From NCBI GenBank assembly GCA_029237695.1, contig CM055279.1, positions 21,269,919 through 21,333,918 of the forward strand: a DNA stretch of 64,000 bases, written 5' to 3'. Below the pieces are notes generated by a model. That model saw nothing but the letters and a program-made list of their open reading frames with translations. It made no database searches and was not told where the DNA came from. The stretch is from Conchocele bisecta (taxonomy: Eukaryota; Mollusca; Bivalvia; Lucinida; Thyasiridae). Below are positions 41,404-52,059 of this stretch, one piece after another. Positions within the stretch are counted from its first letter, which is position 1. Every line of letters begins with the position of its first letter. A program made the translations under genes and the position numbers.

Positions 41404-41480
41404 ATTCTATGGTGACAGTAACGCGAATGTAATGCGAATTGTCTGGCTGTAACGCAGGGTGACTTACAAAGCTAGAACTT
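41404..41480. repeat. Single diverged relative of the W terminal repeat
   Basis: AATGCGAATTGTCTGGCTGT, AACGCAGGGTGACTTACAAA. Close to the 43-bp W unit but unrepeated, preceded by GGTGACAGTAACGCGAATG. Confidence 0.5.
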
Positions 41481-41608
41481 CCGGGTTATGGTGACAGGCA
41501 ATGGACGAGCCACCTGGATGCAGACCCACCTATATAGTACAGTTACAACAGTACATGGCAGTGTTTATAGATACATGCCAATCGCATAATCGGCTACCCA
41601 AAAAAATA

Positions 41609-41969
41609 CAGTGAAACCTCTCTAAATCGGACACCCTGGGGGTCCCAGGGTGTCCGGCTTAGAGAGGTTTCACTGTAAATCAGGCATTTGATTATTCTTA
41701 GCCATATATGTGTGCAATGCGATCACGAACAGACATTATCACCTGAGATAAATGGCCAATAAACTCATCAAAAATAAGATTACAAGTGTTTTCTTCGTGT
41801 CCGGTTTAGAAAGGTTCCACTGAAAATCAGGCATTTGATCATTCGGAGCCATAGTTGTGTGCTATGCGATCACGAACAGACAGTATCACCTGAGATAAAT
41901 GGCCAATACACTCATCAAAAATAAGATCACATGTGCTTTCGTGGTGTCCGGTTTAGAGAGGTTCCAATG
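41609..41969. mobile_element. Family J, copy 2, with an internal duplication
   Basis: CAGTGAAACCTCTCTAAATC to GGTTTAGAGAGGTTCCAATG between TA dinucleotides. The segment AATCAGGCATTTGAT...CATCAAAAATAAGAT occurs twice (about 41680 and 41825), accounting for its 361 bp against about 215 in other copies. Confidence 0.75.
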
Positions 41970-42029
41970 TACATTTCAAGTACCGTTCATTCGCATGTTT
42001 CATTTGTATCGATGACACTGTCATAGTTA

Positions 42030-42085
42030 TCCCAGTCCATGATAAAACGCCTACCAGCACCGGCATAGGCTAAAACTAATACCAA
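42030..42085 (+). repeat. Single diverged unit of family X
   Basis: CCATGATAAAACGCCTACCA then GCACCGGCATAGGC lines up with the 36-bp unit of the 12.7-13.8 kb array. Not tandem here. Confidence 0.4.
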
Positions 42086-42436
42086 TTTACGGGGGAAATG
42101 AAACCGTAATTTCAGCGTTTAAAATTACGGCAGTGTTCGCTGAACATATACGAGCATAGATAATGTTCCGAGATGGCTGTTCGTTATTACACTGTTCAAC
42201 TGTATCAGTTTCTGATTACGCATGCTCTCTGTTATTTTACGACACAGTGTGCTATGCTTCAAGCAACTTTCGTGCTGTTACCGACATTCATGCATAATTC
42301 CGAGTTAGTAATTGTCGCATAAAGTTTACACACATTGAATGACCAGTTCTAAGACACTCTAAGACATAAATGTATACGACCAAACTAATCAGTTGATCTC
42401 TAACATGTGCACTTAACTCAATTGTTAATTTTGCGC

Positions 42437-42456
42437 CCACTGAGTGGGCATGTACC
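42437..42456. mobile_element. Family V right-end fragment
   Basis: CCACTGAGTGGGCATGTACC-T followed by TTAA. Only the terminal repeat remains. Confidence 0.55.
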
Positions 42457-42496
42457 TTTAATCTTGCCAACATTATCAATGCTTCTGAACATATAT

Positions 42497-42600
42497 TGGC
42501 ATTTTCAAACAACGAATCAAGCAGTTTCATTGTCTGATCCAGAGCTGTGCTACAGCTCAGGCTCAGCAGATGAAGCTGCTTGATTCCGAGAACAATATCC
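42497..42600. repeat. Dispersed repeat family Z, copy 3
   Basis: AACATATATTGGCATTTTCA, ATCAAGCAGTTTCATTGTCT, CAGATGAAGCTGCTTGATTC. Inverted relative to copy 1. Confidence 0.45.
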
Positions 42601-42624
42601 AAGTATATTAAAATGTTAATAATG

Positions 42625-42930
42625 CAAACGCCCATTCGACGTATTGCGTTTACATCCCAATACAATACATTAGACACACGTGACGTCGCGCGATGTTGTT
42701 GATTGGTTAAAGTTCGCAACGTCTCTGTTCCATGAAATGCGACAAAATGAAGTAAAACAAGATTATCTTTTAATTTTAAAGCCATATTTGGTTATTTACA
42801 TTTTTTAAACTACATGTATCAGAAAATGCAGTGTAAATATATTTCCTTCGGACTCCACGCACTTCAAACAGACCAAATGTATTATTCACCCCAGTAAACG
42901 CAACAACCCAAAGTTTTATTCCTTAAATAC
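42625..42930. mobile_element. Family M, copy 1
   Basis: GCCCATTCGACGTATTGCGT, ACAATACATTAGACACACGT, GACGTCGCGCGATGTTGTTG, GCGACAAAATGAAGTAAAAC, ending CCCCAGTAAACGCAACAACC. The same order occurs at 45.97 and 53.88 kb. Confidence 0.65.
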
Positions 42931-43244
42931 TATCGTTTATGTTTTTGAATTATGTTTCTAGTTGGCTTGATTACAGAGCTATGATATAGAAAACTATACA
43001 CGTGGTGGCGGCCATCTTGGATTTCAAAATTGTGGAATTATACAAGCACGCGACAAGTGTGACGAAGTTTTATCGTGCCTGCATACTACTTTTTAACAGG
43101 ATCTTAAGTAAAAATTTGGTGGAATGGAAGTATACACGGGGTCAGAGCTAGCGCCATGAATAGTGACTTTTATTGCATTGCCTGCAGTAGTTAGTCGCCA
43201 AAGGTTTTGTTTTATTTTACATGCTTTACCTTGGTCACACTAAA

Positions 43245-43345
43245 GAAACGAAAGGGTCAGTAGTAAAAAAGGGGCTAAGTCCATTATGGACTTAGCCCCT
43301 TTTTTCCTACTGACCCTTTCACATTATGGACTTAGCCCCTTTTTT
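43245..43345. repeat. Family N hairpin
   Basis: AACGAAAGGGTCAGTAG, AAAAAGGGGCTAAGTCC, ATTATGGACTTAGCCCCTTT. The second arm is repeated (CACATTATGGACTTAGCCCC). A related hairpin is at 48.91 kb. Confidence 0.6.
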
Positions 43346-43550
43346 TCCACTGATCCGTTCACCTGAGACGTTCACCTGAGACGGTCTTCTATTTACGAAG
43401 TGATACAGCGAAGAGTTCGTGTTTATTGGTCACACACTCTTGTCTTACCGCTGATTTTCATTCCTGATATTTCGTTATGTTCACACCTTTCAATTATGAA
43501 TGCCACCGTAAAGTTGTGTTATCAAACACTTCGTGAATGATGTACTAGTG

Positions 43551-43852
43551 TAGGGGCGGGGATCTAGAGGTGGGGGGGGGGATCCGGGGTTGCACCCCAC
43601 CCCCCGTTCAGCCACGGAGTTTACATAGATCACAGTTGACCATCAGTTGGAGTCTGAATTTAAATGCCGTAAAACATAGGAAAGTGCATTTCGAAGAGCT
43701 ACAAAATAGGACAACCTCCTAGTTGCGACGGTAACTCTTGCAATTACGCCCGTACCGTCCGTAGCTAGCTACGGACGGTACGGGAGTAGATTGCAAGAGC
43801 TACCTTCGCAACTAGACAACCCCCCGTTCCCCAAATGCTGGATCCGCCCCTG
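43551..43852. mobile_element. Family L hAT-like element, copy 1
   Basis: TAGGGGCGGGGATCTAG and the inverse CTGGATCCGCCCCTG at the ends. Inside are the hairpin CCCGTACCGTCCGTAGCTAG / CTAGCTACGGACGGTACGGG and TTCAGCCACGGAGTTTACAT. CAGGGGCGGATCC-type ends are common for hAT non-autonomous elements. No clear 8-bp duplication. Confidence 0.65.
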
Positions 43853-44170
43853 CAGTGTCGTTTGATATTAAGTTTATTAGGCATGGCCTGTGGTTTGCGT
43901 GCTAAGGAATTCCTACAGTTTTTTCGTCTACACGTGGTGGTCTAAAATGCTAAATACCGGAAGACCACTGACCGCTGGAGGTCAACTCGGACATCGAGGC
44001 CTATAATGTCGCTGTCCGATTTACAAGTTATATGTCGCCGTGACTGGAGAAATGGGGCTTGTGTAACGCATGACCAGTGTTGATTCAGATGAACTAGCGT
44101 ACTCGTGTAGCCTGCTAACGACCTCATGATATTGCTTGATAGATGCATGGCGGGTGTTTCATTAATGGAA

Positions 44171-44241
44171 TTGCGAACAGTGCAGATCCTGATCAGCCTG
44201 TGCGGATGCACAGGCTGATCTGGATTTACATTGATCGCAAA
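44171..44241. repeat. Short hairpin repeat family Y, copy 3
   Basis: TTGCGAACAGTGCAGATCCT, GATCAGCCTGTGCGGATGCA, CAGGCTGATCTGGATTTACA, TTGATCGCAAAA. Confidence 0.65.
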
Positions 44242-44424
44242 ACCGATAAGCCCATTTCTCCAGTCACAGGCAGATGTACATGTGTGTACTAAGACAGTGG
44301 AATCATCAACATGCGGGTTTTAATCATGAGTCTGTTAACGAAGAAACACATTTCCCACCAAACTGCAACAAATATACAGCGGTGACGTCATCACGTCATG
44401 TGATATGTGTGTATATATATCTGC

Positions 44425-44635
44425 ATCGTGCGATAGGTGAATGAACCTGCTAGGTTAAATTAACCGCATCATCGCATCCTTAATTTAATGCACATATTAT
44501 ACAGTCATGTATCACAGATATTAGTACATTCGGACATACACGGGCCAACGGTCATTGGCCTGACACTTTTTGGGCTCAAATGCCCGGGTTTGGAAGGTCC
44601 TCGACCCAATTCCTATCCTTAAATATTAGCTAAAT
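44425..44635. repeat. Dispersed repeat family BB, copy 2
   Basis: GCGATAGGTGAATGAACCTG, CTAGGTTAAATTAACCGC, GGGCCAACGGTCATTGGCCT, GGGCTCAAATGCCCGGGTTT, CCAATTCCTATCCTTAAAT. Confidence 0.6.
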
Positions 44636-44896
44636 AACGTGTTGGTTGTCTATGCTGTGCCTCGGCTAATGTTGGTAGAACTTGTGGCCCAAGCCCATTG
44701 TAATTATTTGGCAATACACTATGTTTAAACTGTGCCTCGGCTGACGAAATGGACCTTACAACATTTGCAACAATTGTACAATATCACATGCCACAATCTC
44801 ACTTTTTACTTAATCGTCGTTTTGTTCGTCGGCTTTTATTAGGAATATGCAACAGCAGTGCTAGAGAATCAATCATTCGTTTGGGGTTGGCGATTT

Positions 44897-45178
44897 GTGT
44901 GGGACGGATCTGGAGGTGGTGGGGTGGCGGTTCTGGGTTGCACCCCCACCCCGTTCAGCCACGGAGTTAACATAGATCACAGTTTACCACTAGTTGGAGT
45001 CTGAATTTAAATGCCGTAAAACACAGGAAAGTGCAGTTCGAAGAGCTCGAAAATAAGACAACCCCCAAGTTGTGAACGGTAACTATTGCAATTACTCCCG
45101 TAGCTAGCTACGGACGGTACGGTAGTAGATTGCAGGATTTACCTTCGCAACTAGACAACCCCCCCACCCCCCCCCCCC
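44897..45178. mobile_element. Family L element, copy 2
   Basis: GGGACGGATCTGGAGGTGGT...CCCCGTTCAGCCACGGAGTT...GTAGCTAGCTACGGACGGTA...ACTAGACAACCCC. The end decays into a C-rich tract. Confidence 0.6.
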
Positions 45179-45182
45179 ATGT

Positions 45183-45605
45183 TCCCCAGTGTGGAAATTT
45201 ACGTCTGATATAAAATGTATACTAATGCCAATCAATACGTGGGGTAATGGCGAATTAATGTTTGTTTTGCCAGAAAATGTCTAAATGGTATAAAGAACAG
45301 TCGATCCAGATGAGCCGGCTCTTGACGAGCCGTCTCATGAGGATCTGAACTTTTTGCAAGTAATTTTCATAATTTTGAGAACAAAAACACCCCATGTTCA
45401 TAAATGAACTGGTCTGAAAATCATTTTGTGATGATTGGATTGGATAGGCTACAAAATTAACATATGAAACTCCATTCCAGTTACTTAGGAGTGAAAGGGT
45501 TAATCTGCCGAGGTCTGTCCGTGGATGTGCAAACACAAATGTTTGGCCTTTCGCGCCGTCGATAACGCACCTCCCTAAATAATTTCCTGTGTACGGGCCT
45601 GCGCT
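45183..45605. mobile_element. V fragment, K element and older flanking repeat
   Basis: 45190-45285 is inverted V (TTTACGTCTGATATAAAATG, CCAGAAAATGTCT). 45297-45499 is K (TCCAGATGAGCCGGCTCTTG ... GAGTGAAAGGG, TTAA at 45500-45503). 45504-45605 repeats, inverted, the DNA that flanks K at 34.0 kb (GATAACGCACCTCCC, GTACGGGCCTGCGC). Confidence 0.55.
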
Positions 45606-45965
45606 ATATTCGACGTACATAAAATAGCGCCAACAACGTCATGGATCCAATATAGAGTACCCGCCCCCACCATGTCGCTATTTGTGATTTACACAAACGA
45701 AACGGCGAATGCATAATTAATTACGGGTATTTGTATCTCTGTTTTGCAGCGCATTTCTCAAGTTCGTGAGTATTTTGGGCTGTTTATCTACTACAGTGGG
45801 CTAGTTTAGCGACATCAGACTAATGTTTCAAGTTTGTCGGACAATATTGCTTGTAGGAAACACGTGGTAATTACTCGTGGCTCACAGACTAATTCCTACA
45901 GTTTGCACGTCGAGTCGGGTAAACATGAAATCAAAATAAACTTAGCCTCGAAAGTCATTTAAGGA
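45606..45965. other. Unrecognised stretch
   Basis: No repeat or gene structure that I can support. Confidence 0.3.
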
Positions 45966-45969
45966 ATAA

Positions 45970-46295
45970 AACATTCAACGTATTGCGTTTATATCCCAGT
46001 ACAATACATTAGACACACGTGACGTCGCTCGATGTTGTTTATTGGTTAAAGTGCGCAACGTTGCTGTTCCTGGAATTGCGACAAAATGACGTAACAAATA
46101 ATATTAATTTTAACGCCATATTTACATTTTTGAAACTATCAGAAAATGCAGTGTAAATATAAGTAATAAAACCATGGGCTGTAGCGTTTACTGGGGTGGA
46201 CAAAACATTGGGTCTGTTAAAAGTGCGGGGAGTCCATGCACTTTAAACAGACCAAATGTGTTGTTCACCTCAGTAAACGCAACATTCCATGTTAT
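45970..46295. mobile_element. Family M, copy 2
   Basis: CAACGTATTGCGTTTATATC, GACGTCGCTCGATGTTGTTT and, at the far end, CACCTCAGTAAACGCAACAT. A short inner hairpin CATTGGGTCTGTTAAAAGTG / CACTTTAAACAGACCAAATG. Confidence 0.65.
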
Positions 46296-46639
46296 TTAAT
46301 GTTACGTCTTAAGAGGTGTTTATGTTTTACTAATCTATGCCAGTTACTTATGTGTGAAAGGGTTGAGCTACACGTCACGTTTCATTTGCGGTTTAGTATA
46401 CTTAACCTTTTTCAGGGTGATATTCCCGCATCCACGCTGACACAGATTATATTTAATTCAAATAGTTTTTTGTCTCTTGCCATTGTTATCACTCCTATAA
46501 AATACACAATTTCCGGAGTTTTTTTTTCTGGCTGTACGAAATGACCAAGATGGGAATAGTAATTGCGTCTCCGATGTGTGACCGTGTATTGCACAATCCA
46601 GCGGTGACCGTTATCTAAAAGGAGGGAAGAGAACATTGC

Positions 46640-47075
46640 TACGGAGCCCCGTAGGGGACGCAGAATTCTTTTTTTTATTAATTCGTTCCCACGAAATAAC
46701 AATTCGTTCCCTCAACTTAACAATTAGTTCCCACGAATTAACAATTCGTTCCCACGAATTAACGATTCGTTCCCTCAATTTAACAATTCCTTCCCACGAA
46801 TTAACAATTCCTTCCCACGAATTAACAATTCCTTCCCTCAAATTAACAATTCGTTCCCACGAAATAACAATTCATTCCCATCGTGGGAACGAATTGTTAA
46901 TTCGAGGGAACGAATTATTAAATTGAGGGAACGAATTGTCATTTCGTGGGAACGAATTGTTAATTCGAGGGAACGAATTGTTATATCGTGGTAACGAATT
47001 GTTAATTCGAGGGAACGAATTATTAAATTGAGGGAACGAATTGTTATTTCGTGGAAACGAATTAATAAAAGAAAT
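46640..47075. mobile_element. Family D, copy with damaged right end
   Basis: TACGGAGCCCCGTAGGGGAC, about nine units left of the turn (CATTCCCATCGTGGGAACG) and about ten inverted units right, then AGAAATCCATTTCCCC. The final GGGGCTCCGTA is missing. Confidence 0.85.
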
Positions 47076-47109
47076 CCATTTCCCCTTTCATTTGTTTTGT
47101 ATTATTATA

Positions 47110-47290
47110 TGACTGAGAAGTCCAGCCAATGAGATTGCCCAATAGAGGGTCACATTATTGCGGACATATAATATGATATTCAGGTAATATGATATTCACC
47201 TGAATATCAGTCTCGGACTCGTCTCGCTTTCGAGACGAGTCCGAGAGTGATATGCTAAATGTGATATTGACCTGGATGTACGAGTCACCG
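47110..47290. mobile_element. Foldback family C, copy 2
   Basis: CCAATGAGATTGCCCAATAG, GATATTCACCTGAATATCAG, TCTCGGACTCGTCTCGCTTT, CGAGACGAGTCCGAGA, matching the copy at 2.27 kb in inverted order. Confidence 0.6.
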
Positions 47291-47460
47291 ATCATGCAAC
47301 GGAAACATGACACGGTTGAACGACGAGCCAATTGAACAAAACTACGGAAATAGTATCATCCAATCAGCAACAAGCTTACAAATGTACTTCGCACGTGACA
47401 GCAAAACAACAACAGTGGATGCAAACTTGTACGAAAAGTCATATTTACCTCGGCATTCGG

Positions 47461-47596
47461 CATATGCAGCCTATGCTCAATAAATGTAAATCCAATAAGT
47501 GTTTACAAGAAAACATTGTTAATGAGCAATTTACAGACTATCATCAGTTTGCACTTACGAACATTTTAGTAGCACGAAGTTTAGTGAGATGGCGGC
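47461..47596. mobile_element. Family B right half
   Basis: CATATGCAGCCTATGCTCAA, AATGTAAATCCAATAAGTG, GCACTTACGAACATTTTAGT, GTTTAGTGAGATGGCGG. It lies immediately before another B copy. Confidence 0.7.
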
Positions 47597-47599
47597 CTG

Positions 47600-47840
47600 G
47601 GGGCCGTTTCACTAAGCTTCGTACGACTAAAATGTTCACAAGTACAACATTATGATAGTCTGTAAATTGCACATTAACAATGTTTTCTTGTAAACAATTA
47701 TTGAATTTACATTTATTGAGCATAGGCTGCATATGCAGCATATGCTCAATAAATGTAAATACATAAATTGAAATTTACCGACGATCCTAAATTTGCACTT
47801 ACGAACATTTTAGTCTTACGAAGTTTAGTGAAACGAGCCC
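47600..47840. mobile_element. Foldback family B, full-length copy
   Basis: GGGGCCGTTTCACTAAGC to GTTTAGTGAAACGAGCCC, 241 bp, between CTG (47597-47599) and CAG (47841-47843), consistent with the CWG target seen at other copies. Confidence 0.8.
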
Positions 47841-47856
47841 CAGGTCCCTCCAAGTA

Positions 47857-47956
47857 CAGTGGGGTCAGCGTGTAAGTGCACACACGAACAAACACGACTG
47901 GTTGGAACCAACCTGTCGTGTTCGTTCGTGTGTGCACTTACACGCTGACACCACTG
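47857..47956. mobile_element. 100-bp hairpin element, TA target
   Basis: CAGTGGGGTCAGCGTGTAAG and the inverse CTTACACGCTGACACCACTG, with TA on each side. The arms extend through TGCACACACGAACAAACACG. Probably a Tc1/mariner-type derivative. Confidence 0.7.
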
Positions 47957-48356
47957 TACCGTACGTCTGATTTGTCGCTCTGTCTTGGTCCCTGTTCGGT
48001 AATATAAGAAAAGTCAATACAACATTTATCTACAGACAAAAGATATTTTCGACACTCCATTTGACATACTATTTATTTAAATAACTAGCGGTAGCATAAA
48101 ATTCATTCAAGCCATCAACAAAACAACTTTATTGCCTACGAAATACATATTATGTAAAAAAACGAGCAATATTTCTTCTTAGAAATACTTGATCACCCTA
48201 AATCAATATAGTCCGCAATATTACCATGGTTACAGGAATCACAAATTTGCCGTCAAAAATGACATAATATGGGCAATGTACGTACGCGCACCTGTCATTT
48301 AGGCAAACTTCGACCTATATTTTGGTAAATGTAAACTCACAGCGGTAGCGGTTTCG
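47957..48356. other. Unrecognised stretch
   Basis: No repeat or gene structure that I can support. Confidence 0.3.
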
Positions 48357-48616
48357 TACGGAAGCCCATTAGGGCCACTTCACTTTTCTTTTATCTTTTC
48401 TTGAATTTTCGAGATCTTTTCTTGAATTTTCAACTTTTCATGAATTTTCAAGATGTTTTCTTGAATTTTCAAGTTCTTTTTCTTGAATTTTCAAGATCTT
48501 TTCTTGAAATTCAAGAAAAGATCTTGAAAATTCAAGAAAAAGAACTTGAAATTCAAAAAAACATCTTGAATAAATGGAAATTAAAAAAAGTGAAGTGGCC
48601 CTAATGGGCTTCCGTA
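48357..48616. mobile_element. D-prime element: same design as D, different core
   Basis: Ends TACGGAAGCCCATTAGGGCC (continuing ACTTCAC) and its exact inverse. The core is about ten short units of the TTTTCTTGAATTTTCAAGAT type in two opposed arms, with the turn at GAAATTC near 48510. It parallels family D: TACGG(A)AGCCC, a small GCCC-loop-GGGC hairpin, then short tandem units and a central turn. No 6-bp duplication visible (GTTTCG against GAAAGG). Confidence 0.75.
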
Positions 48617-48910
48617 GAAAGGCGTCGTCGGGCGACTTTGGGATTTTAATTTTCCTATAATGTCCGTGTCTTATCAAAATTGTCTCAATATTGACGTATA
48701 TATTTTGGGATTTATAGATGTTTAGGTTGACACGTGCTTAAACAGCAGGTACCCGTGATATAATTGACCCACCGTGGTAGTCAAAGCTCCGGGGAGATGC
48801 CGCCAATTCCAGGCAAAGGGATTGGAAGATTATGACGCAATGAGCCGGTTAGTGTCAGATATTGAGCAGAAGAATTAGCCGGCGACGCGGCGCGTGTCTA
48901 TGGCCACCGT
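48617..48910. other. Unrecognised stretch
   Basis: No repeat or gene structure that I can support. Confidence 0.25.
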
Positions 48911-48913
48911 TGA

Positions 48914-48976
48914 AGGCGTCAATGGAAGGAGGGAGCTAAGTCCTTATGGATAAGGACTGGCTCTCTTCCTCCACTG
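48914..48976. repeat. Family N-like hairpin
   Basis: GTCAATGGAAGGAGGGAGCT, AAGTCCTTATGGATAAGGAC, then GGCTCTCTTCCTCCACTGA. Related in layout to the 43.25 kb hairpin. Confidence 0.5.
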
Positions 48977-49089
48977 AACGGATTCCTTCCTTCAATTGTC
49001 ATCCGCGAACACAGGAGTAGGCTTCATATTTTAACACATATTAAATAGTGCTACCTATGATCGATCCGTACGGCTTTGCGTGTAGATCT

Positions 49090-49235
49090 GTAGCCGATTT
49101 CACCAAAATTGCAAAGTATACTTATCTTGCTAAGTACACTTTGAGGAGAACTTTTCAATTTAAGGATAATTCTTTTTTATTATACTGAATTTATTATATT
49201 ATCACAGCTAAGTACACTTTGAGGAAAAATCCAAT
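49090..49235. mobile_element. Family F fragment
   Basis: GTAGCCGATTTCACCAAAAT, GTACACTTTGAGGAGAACTT, TTATACTGAATTTATTATAT, TATCACAGC, then a jump to a second TAAGTACACTTTGAGG. Confidence 0.6.
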
Positions 49236-50400
49236 GTCAATGCCAAGGTGAATATCCAATGCACTATGAAACGAGTTATAGAGTGCATGTACATGAAATA
49301 TTTCCCCAAACAGGAACAGTAATTGTCAATTATAGCAGGACTTACGATCATATTTGATAAAGTATGCACAGAATATTAATGAAAATCAAAGTTCTGAAAG
49401 TACTGAACTTAGGGTACTACACGAATTCCGCCACGGAAGCGGTGTCGCGCCTGAAAATGCTTTGTCGGTACAAAACAATGTTGTAGAAGGATTTTTGTTA
49501 ACGATTCTGCATTACTTTGACATCGCCATGTTTACTTCTGTTTTGTGAATGAAATAGTTGGCCCCGGATCGAGTATATTAAAACATACAACTGACGTCAT
49601 TGGGGAAACCGCTGAAAATTTTCAATGTATGGAAGCCCAAACTTGTTAGAATTTTTGTTGCTGTCGTATTTTCAGTACTTGCATTAATATGGGTATTAAT
49701 CTACGCTGGATGTGTTATACTGTCATTAATTTGTTCCCTGACTGTAATTTATCACTTACTGACTTATTGACCCCCTTCCCTGAACGTAGAATTGACACTC
49801 ATGTTGGCGTGTATTGGCCAACATAGACAAATGTCAATCAGGCAGAATTCCGGAATGTCACTAAAATCCGCTGTAAATCCATCGATAGAATGAGGATTAA
49901 CATCAGTTCCACACGTGCGAGTTTTGTTGCGACACAATCGCGATCATTAAAACAATCTGGGTCAACAGGTAGCTGTAACCCCTTGATATCGTTTGTGTGT
50001 TGAACGCGTCGCGTGTTTACACGTGTTTATAAGGTGGAGAGTATTCGGAGGGAAGTTGTTAACTCTGCCGAAAACTATAGCCTGTTACTATATTTAGCGA
50101 TGACCGCACGATTTGTGATGCAAATGGGGGCAAATAACAACTTGAATGCGTAACAAAATAATCCGATGTATTTTTGTAAGTAGAACATCCGTTGTTGATA
50201 TTGTTCAGTGCAAGTAGTTTTTCATAATATTATTTTCAATTAGCGGTTGCGTATGCTAGTTAAACGTTGAGTAACACAATGCATTTTGTTGTTATGGTTA
50301 TTCCAAGATATCACTACGGACTAGCCCATCGAAGGGGGTCTGGGGCGTGGCTAACTGTCCGACTCGATTCCAATACATAGGCTACCCTATGCAATAAAAT
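49236..50400. other. Largest stretch without recognised repeats (about 1.2 kb)
   Basis: No foldback, tandem repeat or convincing exon. The longest frame (49354-49548, 64 codons) lacks splice context or known motif. Candidate unique intron or intergenic sequence. Confidence 0.4.
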
Positions 50401-50404
50401 GAGA

Positions 50405-50700
50405 AGACAGCAGGGCCGGATCCAGCATTTGTGGAACGGGGGTTGTCGATTTGCGAAGGTAACTCTTGCAATCTACTCCCCTACCGCTCGTAGCTAGTTA
50501 CGGACGGTACGGGAGTAATTAATGTAACTCTTGCAATCTACTCCCGTACCGCCCGTAGCTAGCTACGGACGGTACGGGAGTAATTGCAAGAGTTATCGTT
50601 CGCAATTAGGGGGTTGTCCTATTTTCGAGCTCTTTGAAATGCACTTTCCTGTGTTTGACGGCATTTAAATTCAGACTCCAACTGGTGGTAAACTGTGATA
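50405..50700. mobile_element. Family L element, copy 3 (inverted, far end lost)
   Basis: GGGCCGGATCCAGCATTTGT, GAACGGGGGTTGTC, then two successive GTAGCTAGYTACGGACGGTA hairpin parts (50490 and 50560) and GACTCCAACTGGTGGTAAAC. The hairpin arm is partly duplicated. Confidence 0.6.
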
Positions 50701-50869
50701 AATGTAAACTATGTACTACATTACATGTACGTGGAAGTCGTTCGATGGGATTTTGGATTTTCCCTAGATTACAGACTGTTGTTTTGCTCGAATCCGTGTA
50801 TGTCCACTTGCAAAACGTTTTAATTGTCCATAATAGGGGCTATACTATCAGAAAGTTGTGCAAGTTATC

Positions 50870-51085
50870 AGGCTTTTTCCGCTTATATTTTAGGGTGGGA
50901 ATTGGCTCGAAGTCCTTCCATACCCGGGAATTTGAGCCCAGAAAATACCAGGCCAATGGCCCGTTTGTTTCCGAATTTACTAATATACGCGTTACAGTCG
51001 ACATATGTACATTAAATGAAGGAGGCGATGAGGCGGTGAGTTTAACCTAGTTAGTTCATTCTCCTATTGCACAATGCCGGTAGGT
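50870..51085. repeat. Dispersed repeat family BB, copy 3 (inverted)
   Basis: GGGTGGGAATTGGCTCGAAG, CCCGGGAATTTGAGCCCAGA, AGGCCAATGGCCCG, GTTTAACCTAG, CATTCTCCTATTGCACAATG are the inverse of copies 1 and 2. Confidence 0.6.
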
Positions 51086-51144
51086 CAGACCGTGACAAGG
51101 GTCGAGTGTGAGTGCATATGATATATGGAGACCCTGCCGCTATA

Positions 51145-51714
51145 TTGTTATGTTATCTGCTGATGTTATTAGAGGGGGACAATGCATGGCAGACCACGCA
51201 GAGACGTGTCCAGGTGATATGGGCAAACCCAACGCCCACAGAGAAGGAGCAACACCGCAGGCCGAGCCTGAGCCGAAGCACCGGCACACCCACAGCAGAC
51301 CAGGAAACTGCAGCTAGTTACAACCAGAGGCTCCTCATTGCAACTACCACCGCCAGCGACGACGGAGCAGGCAAACCATGCCCAGCGCAGCTACCCACAA
51401 GGCCGGCACTGGCAACCCCCAGGCAGCTCATTCCTCCGCAGATCCCAAGGCGTATACAGCATGACATTACTCAGTATGCACGAGAGTAAACGACCCGATG
51501 TCAGATCCACAAAGGCCCAGGCCCCCTCCCTGCTGACTGGGCGGTAGACACAAGTGAGGCCTTGTCCCCGAGGAGAGGGGAATATAAGTAGTTATCAGGA
51601 TATATCACACTCTTCCAAATCGGCAACAGTGTCTCTCTGATTACAACTCGGCTGCATTGCCAGAGAAGTCGGGCAGACGAGTTAACAATAAAATATCATC
51701 TTTCGTAATTGACA
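51145..51714 (+). mobile_element. Candidate LTR of a retrotransposon
   Basis: Markedly GC-richer than its surroundings from about 51180. A TATA-like GGAATATAAG at about 51588, AATAAA at 51687 and an end ...AATTGACA at 51714 would fit an LTR beginning TGTTATG at 51145. The following TTTGGCCAGAGCCAGCGATT...GGCGGAGGATCC looks like the start of an internal leader, but I cannot match it to a tRNA. The 69- and 125-codon frames here have no recognised domain. No partner LTR is present in the window. Confidence 0.3.
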
Positions 51715-51927
51715 ACTACCTTGTTTGGCCAGAGCCAGCGATTAACGGCGGAGGATCCACAATTATAGATGGGCGCCGATAAATAACGCGCCAATTAACG
51801 GTGTCACTTCCCGCTAGGTAATTGGTAGATGCGGAAACCCTCGTCTCCCATTATCATACAACGACGCCGGTTACAACGGACGTCAATCCAGCATGGACGT
51901 GCATGTTTAGAACCGTAGCATGCTATA

Positions 51928-52040
51928 TAGAGAATACCATGCTAGTGTATTTTGATGTCAAGTAAATCAGGCAAGGCTAGGAAACGCGTAGGAATTCTGA
52001 GGCTTGCCGAGGAATTCTACCGTTTCCGAGCCGAGCCTGA
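51928..52040. mobile_element. Family HH, partial copy
   Basis: AGAGAATACCATGCTAGTGT, TTTTGATGTCAAG, TCAGGCAAGGCTAGGAAACG, CGTAGGAATTCTGAGGCTTG, then the inverse CCGTTTCCGAGCCGAGCCTG. The far arm is incomplete. Confidence 0.55.
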
Positions 52041-52059
52041 CTGCATTGCAGCCAATACT

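Noticed and set aside
42288..42785. 165-codon minus-strand frame, the longest mostly non-repeat frame in its region
   Set aside because: It crosses parts of M, Z and the V end. The predicted peptide is a translation of repeat boundaries with no coherent domain.
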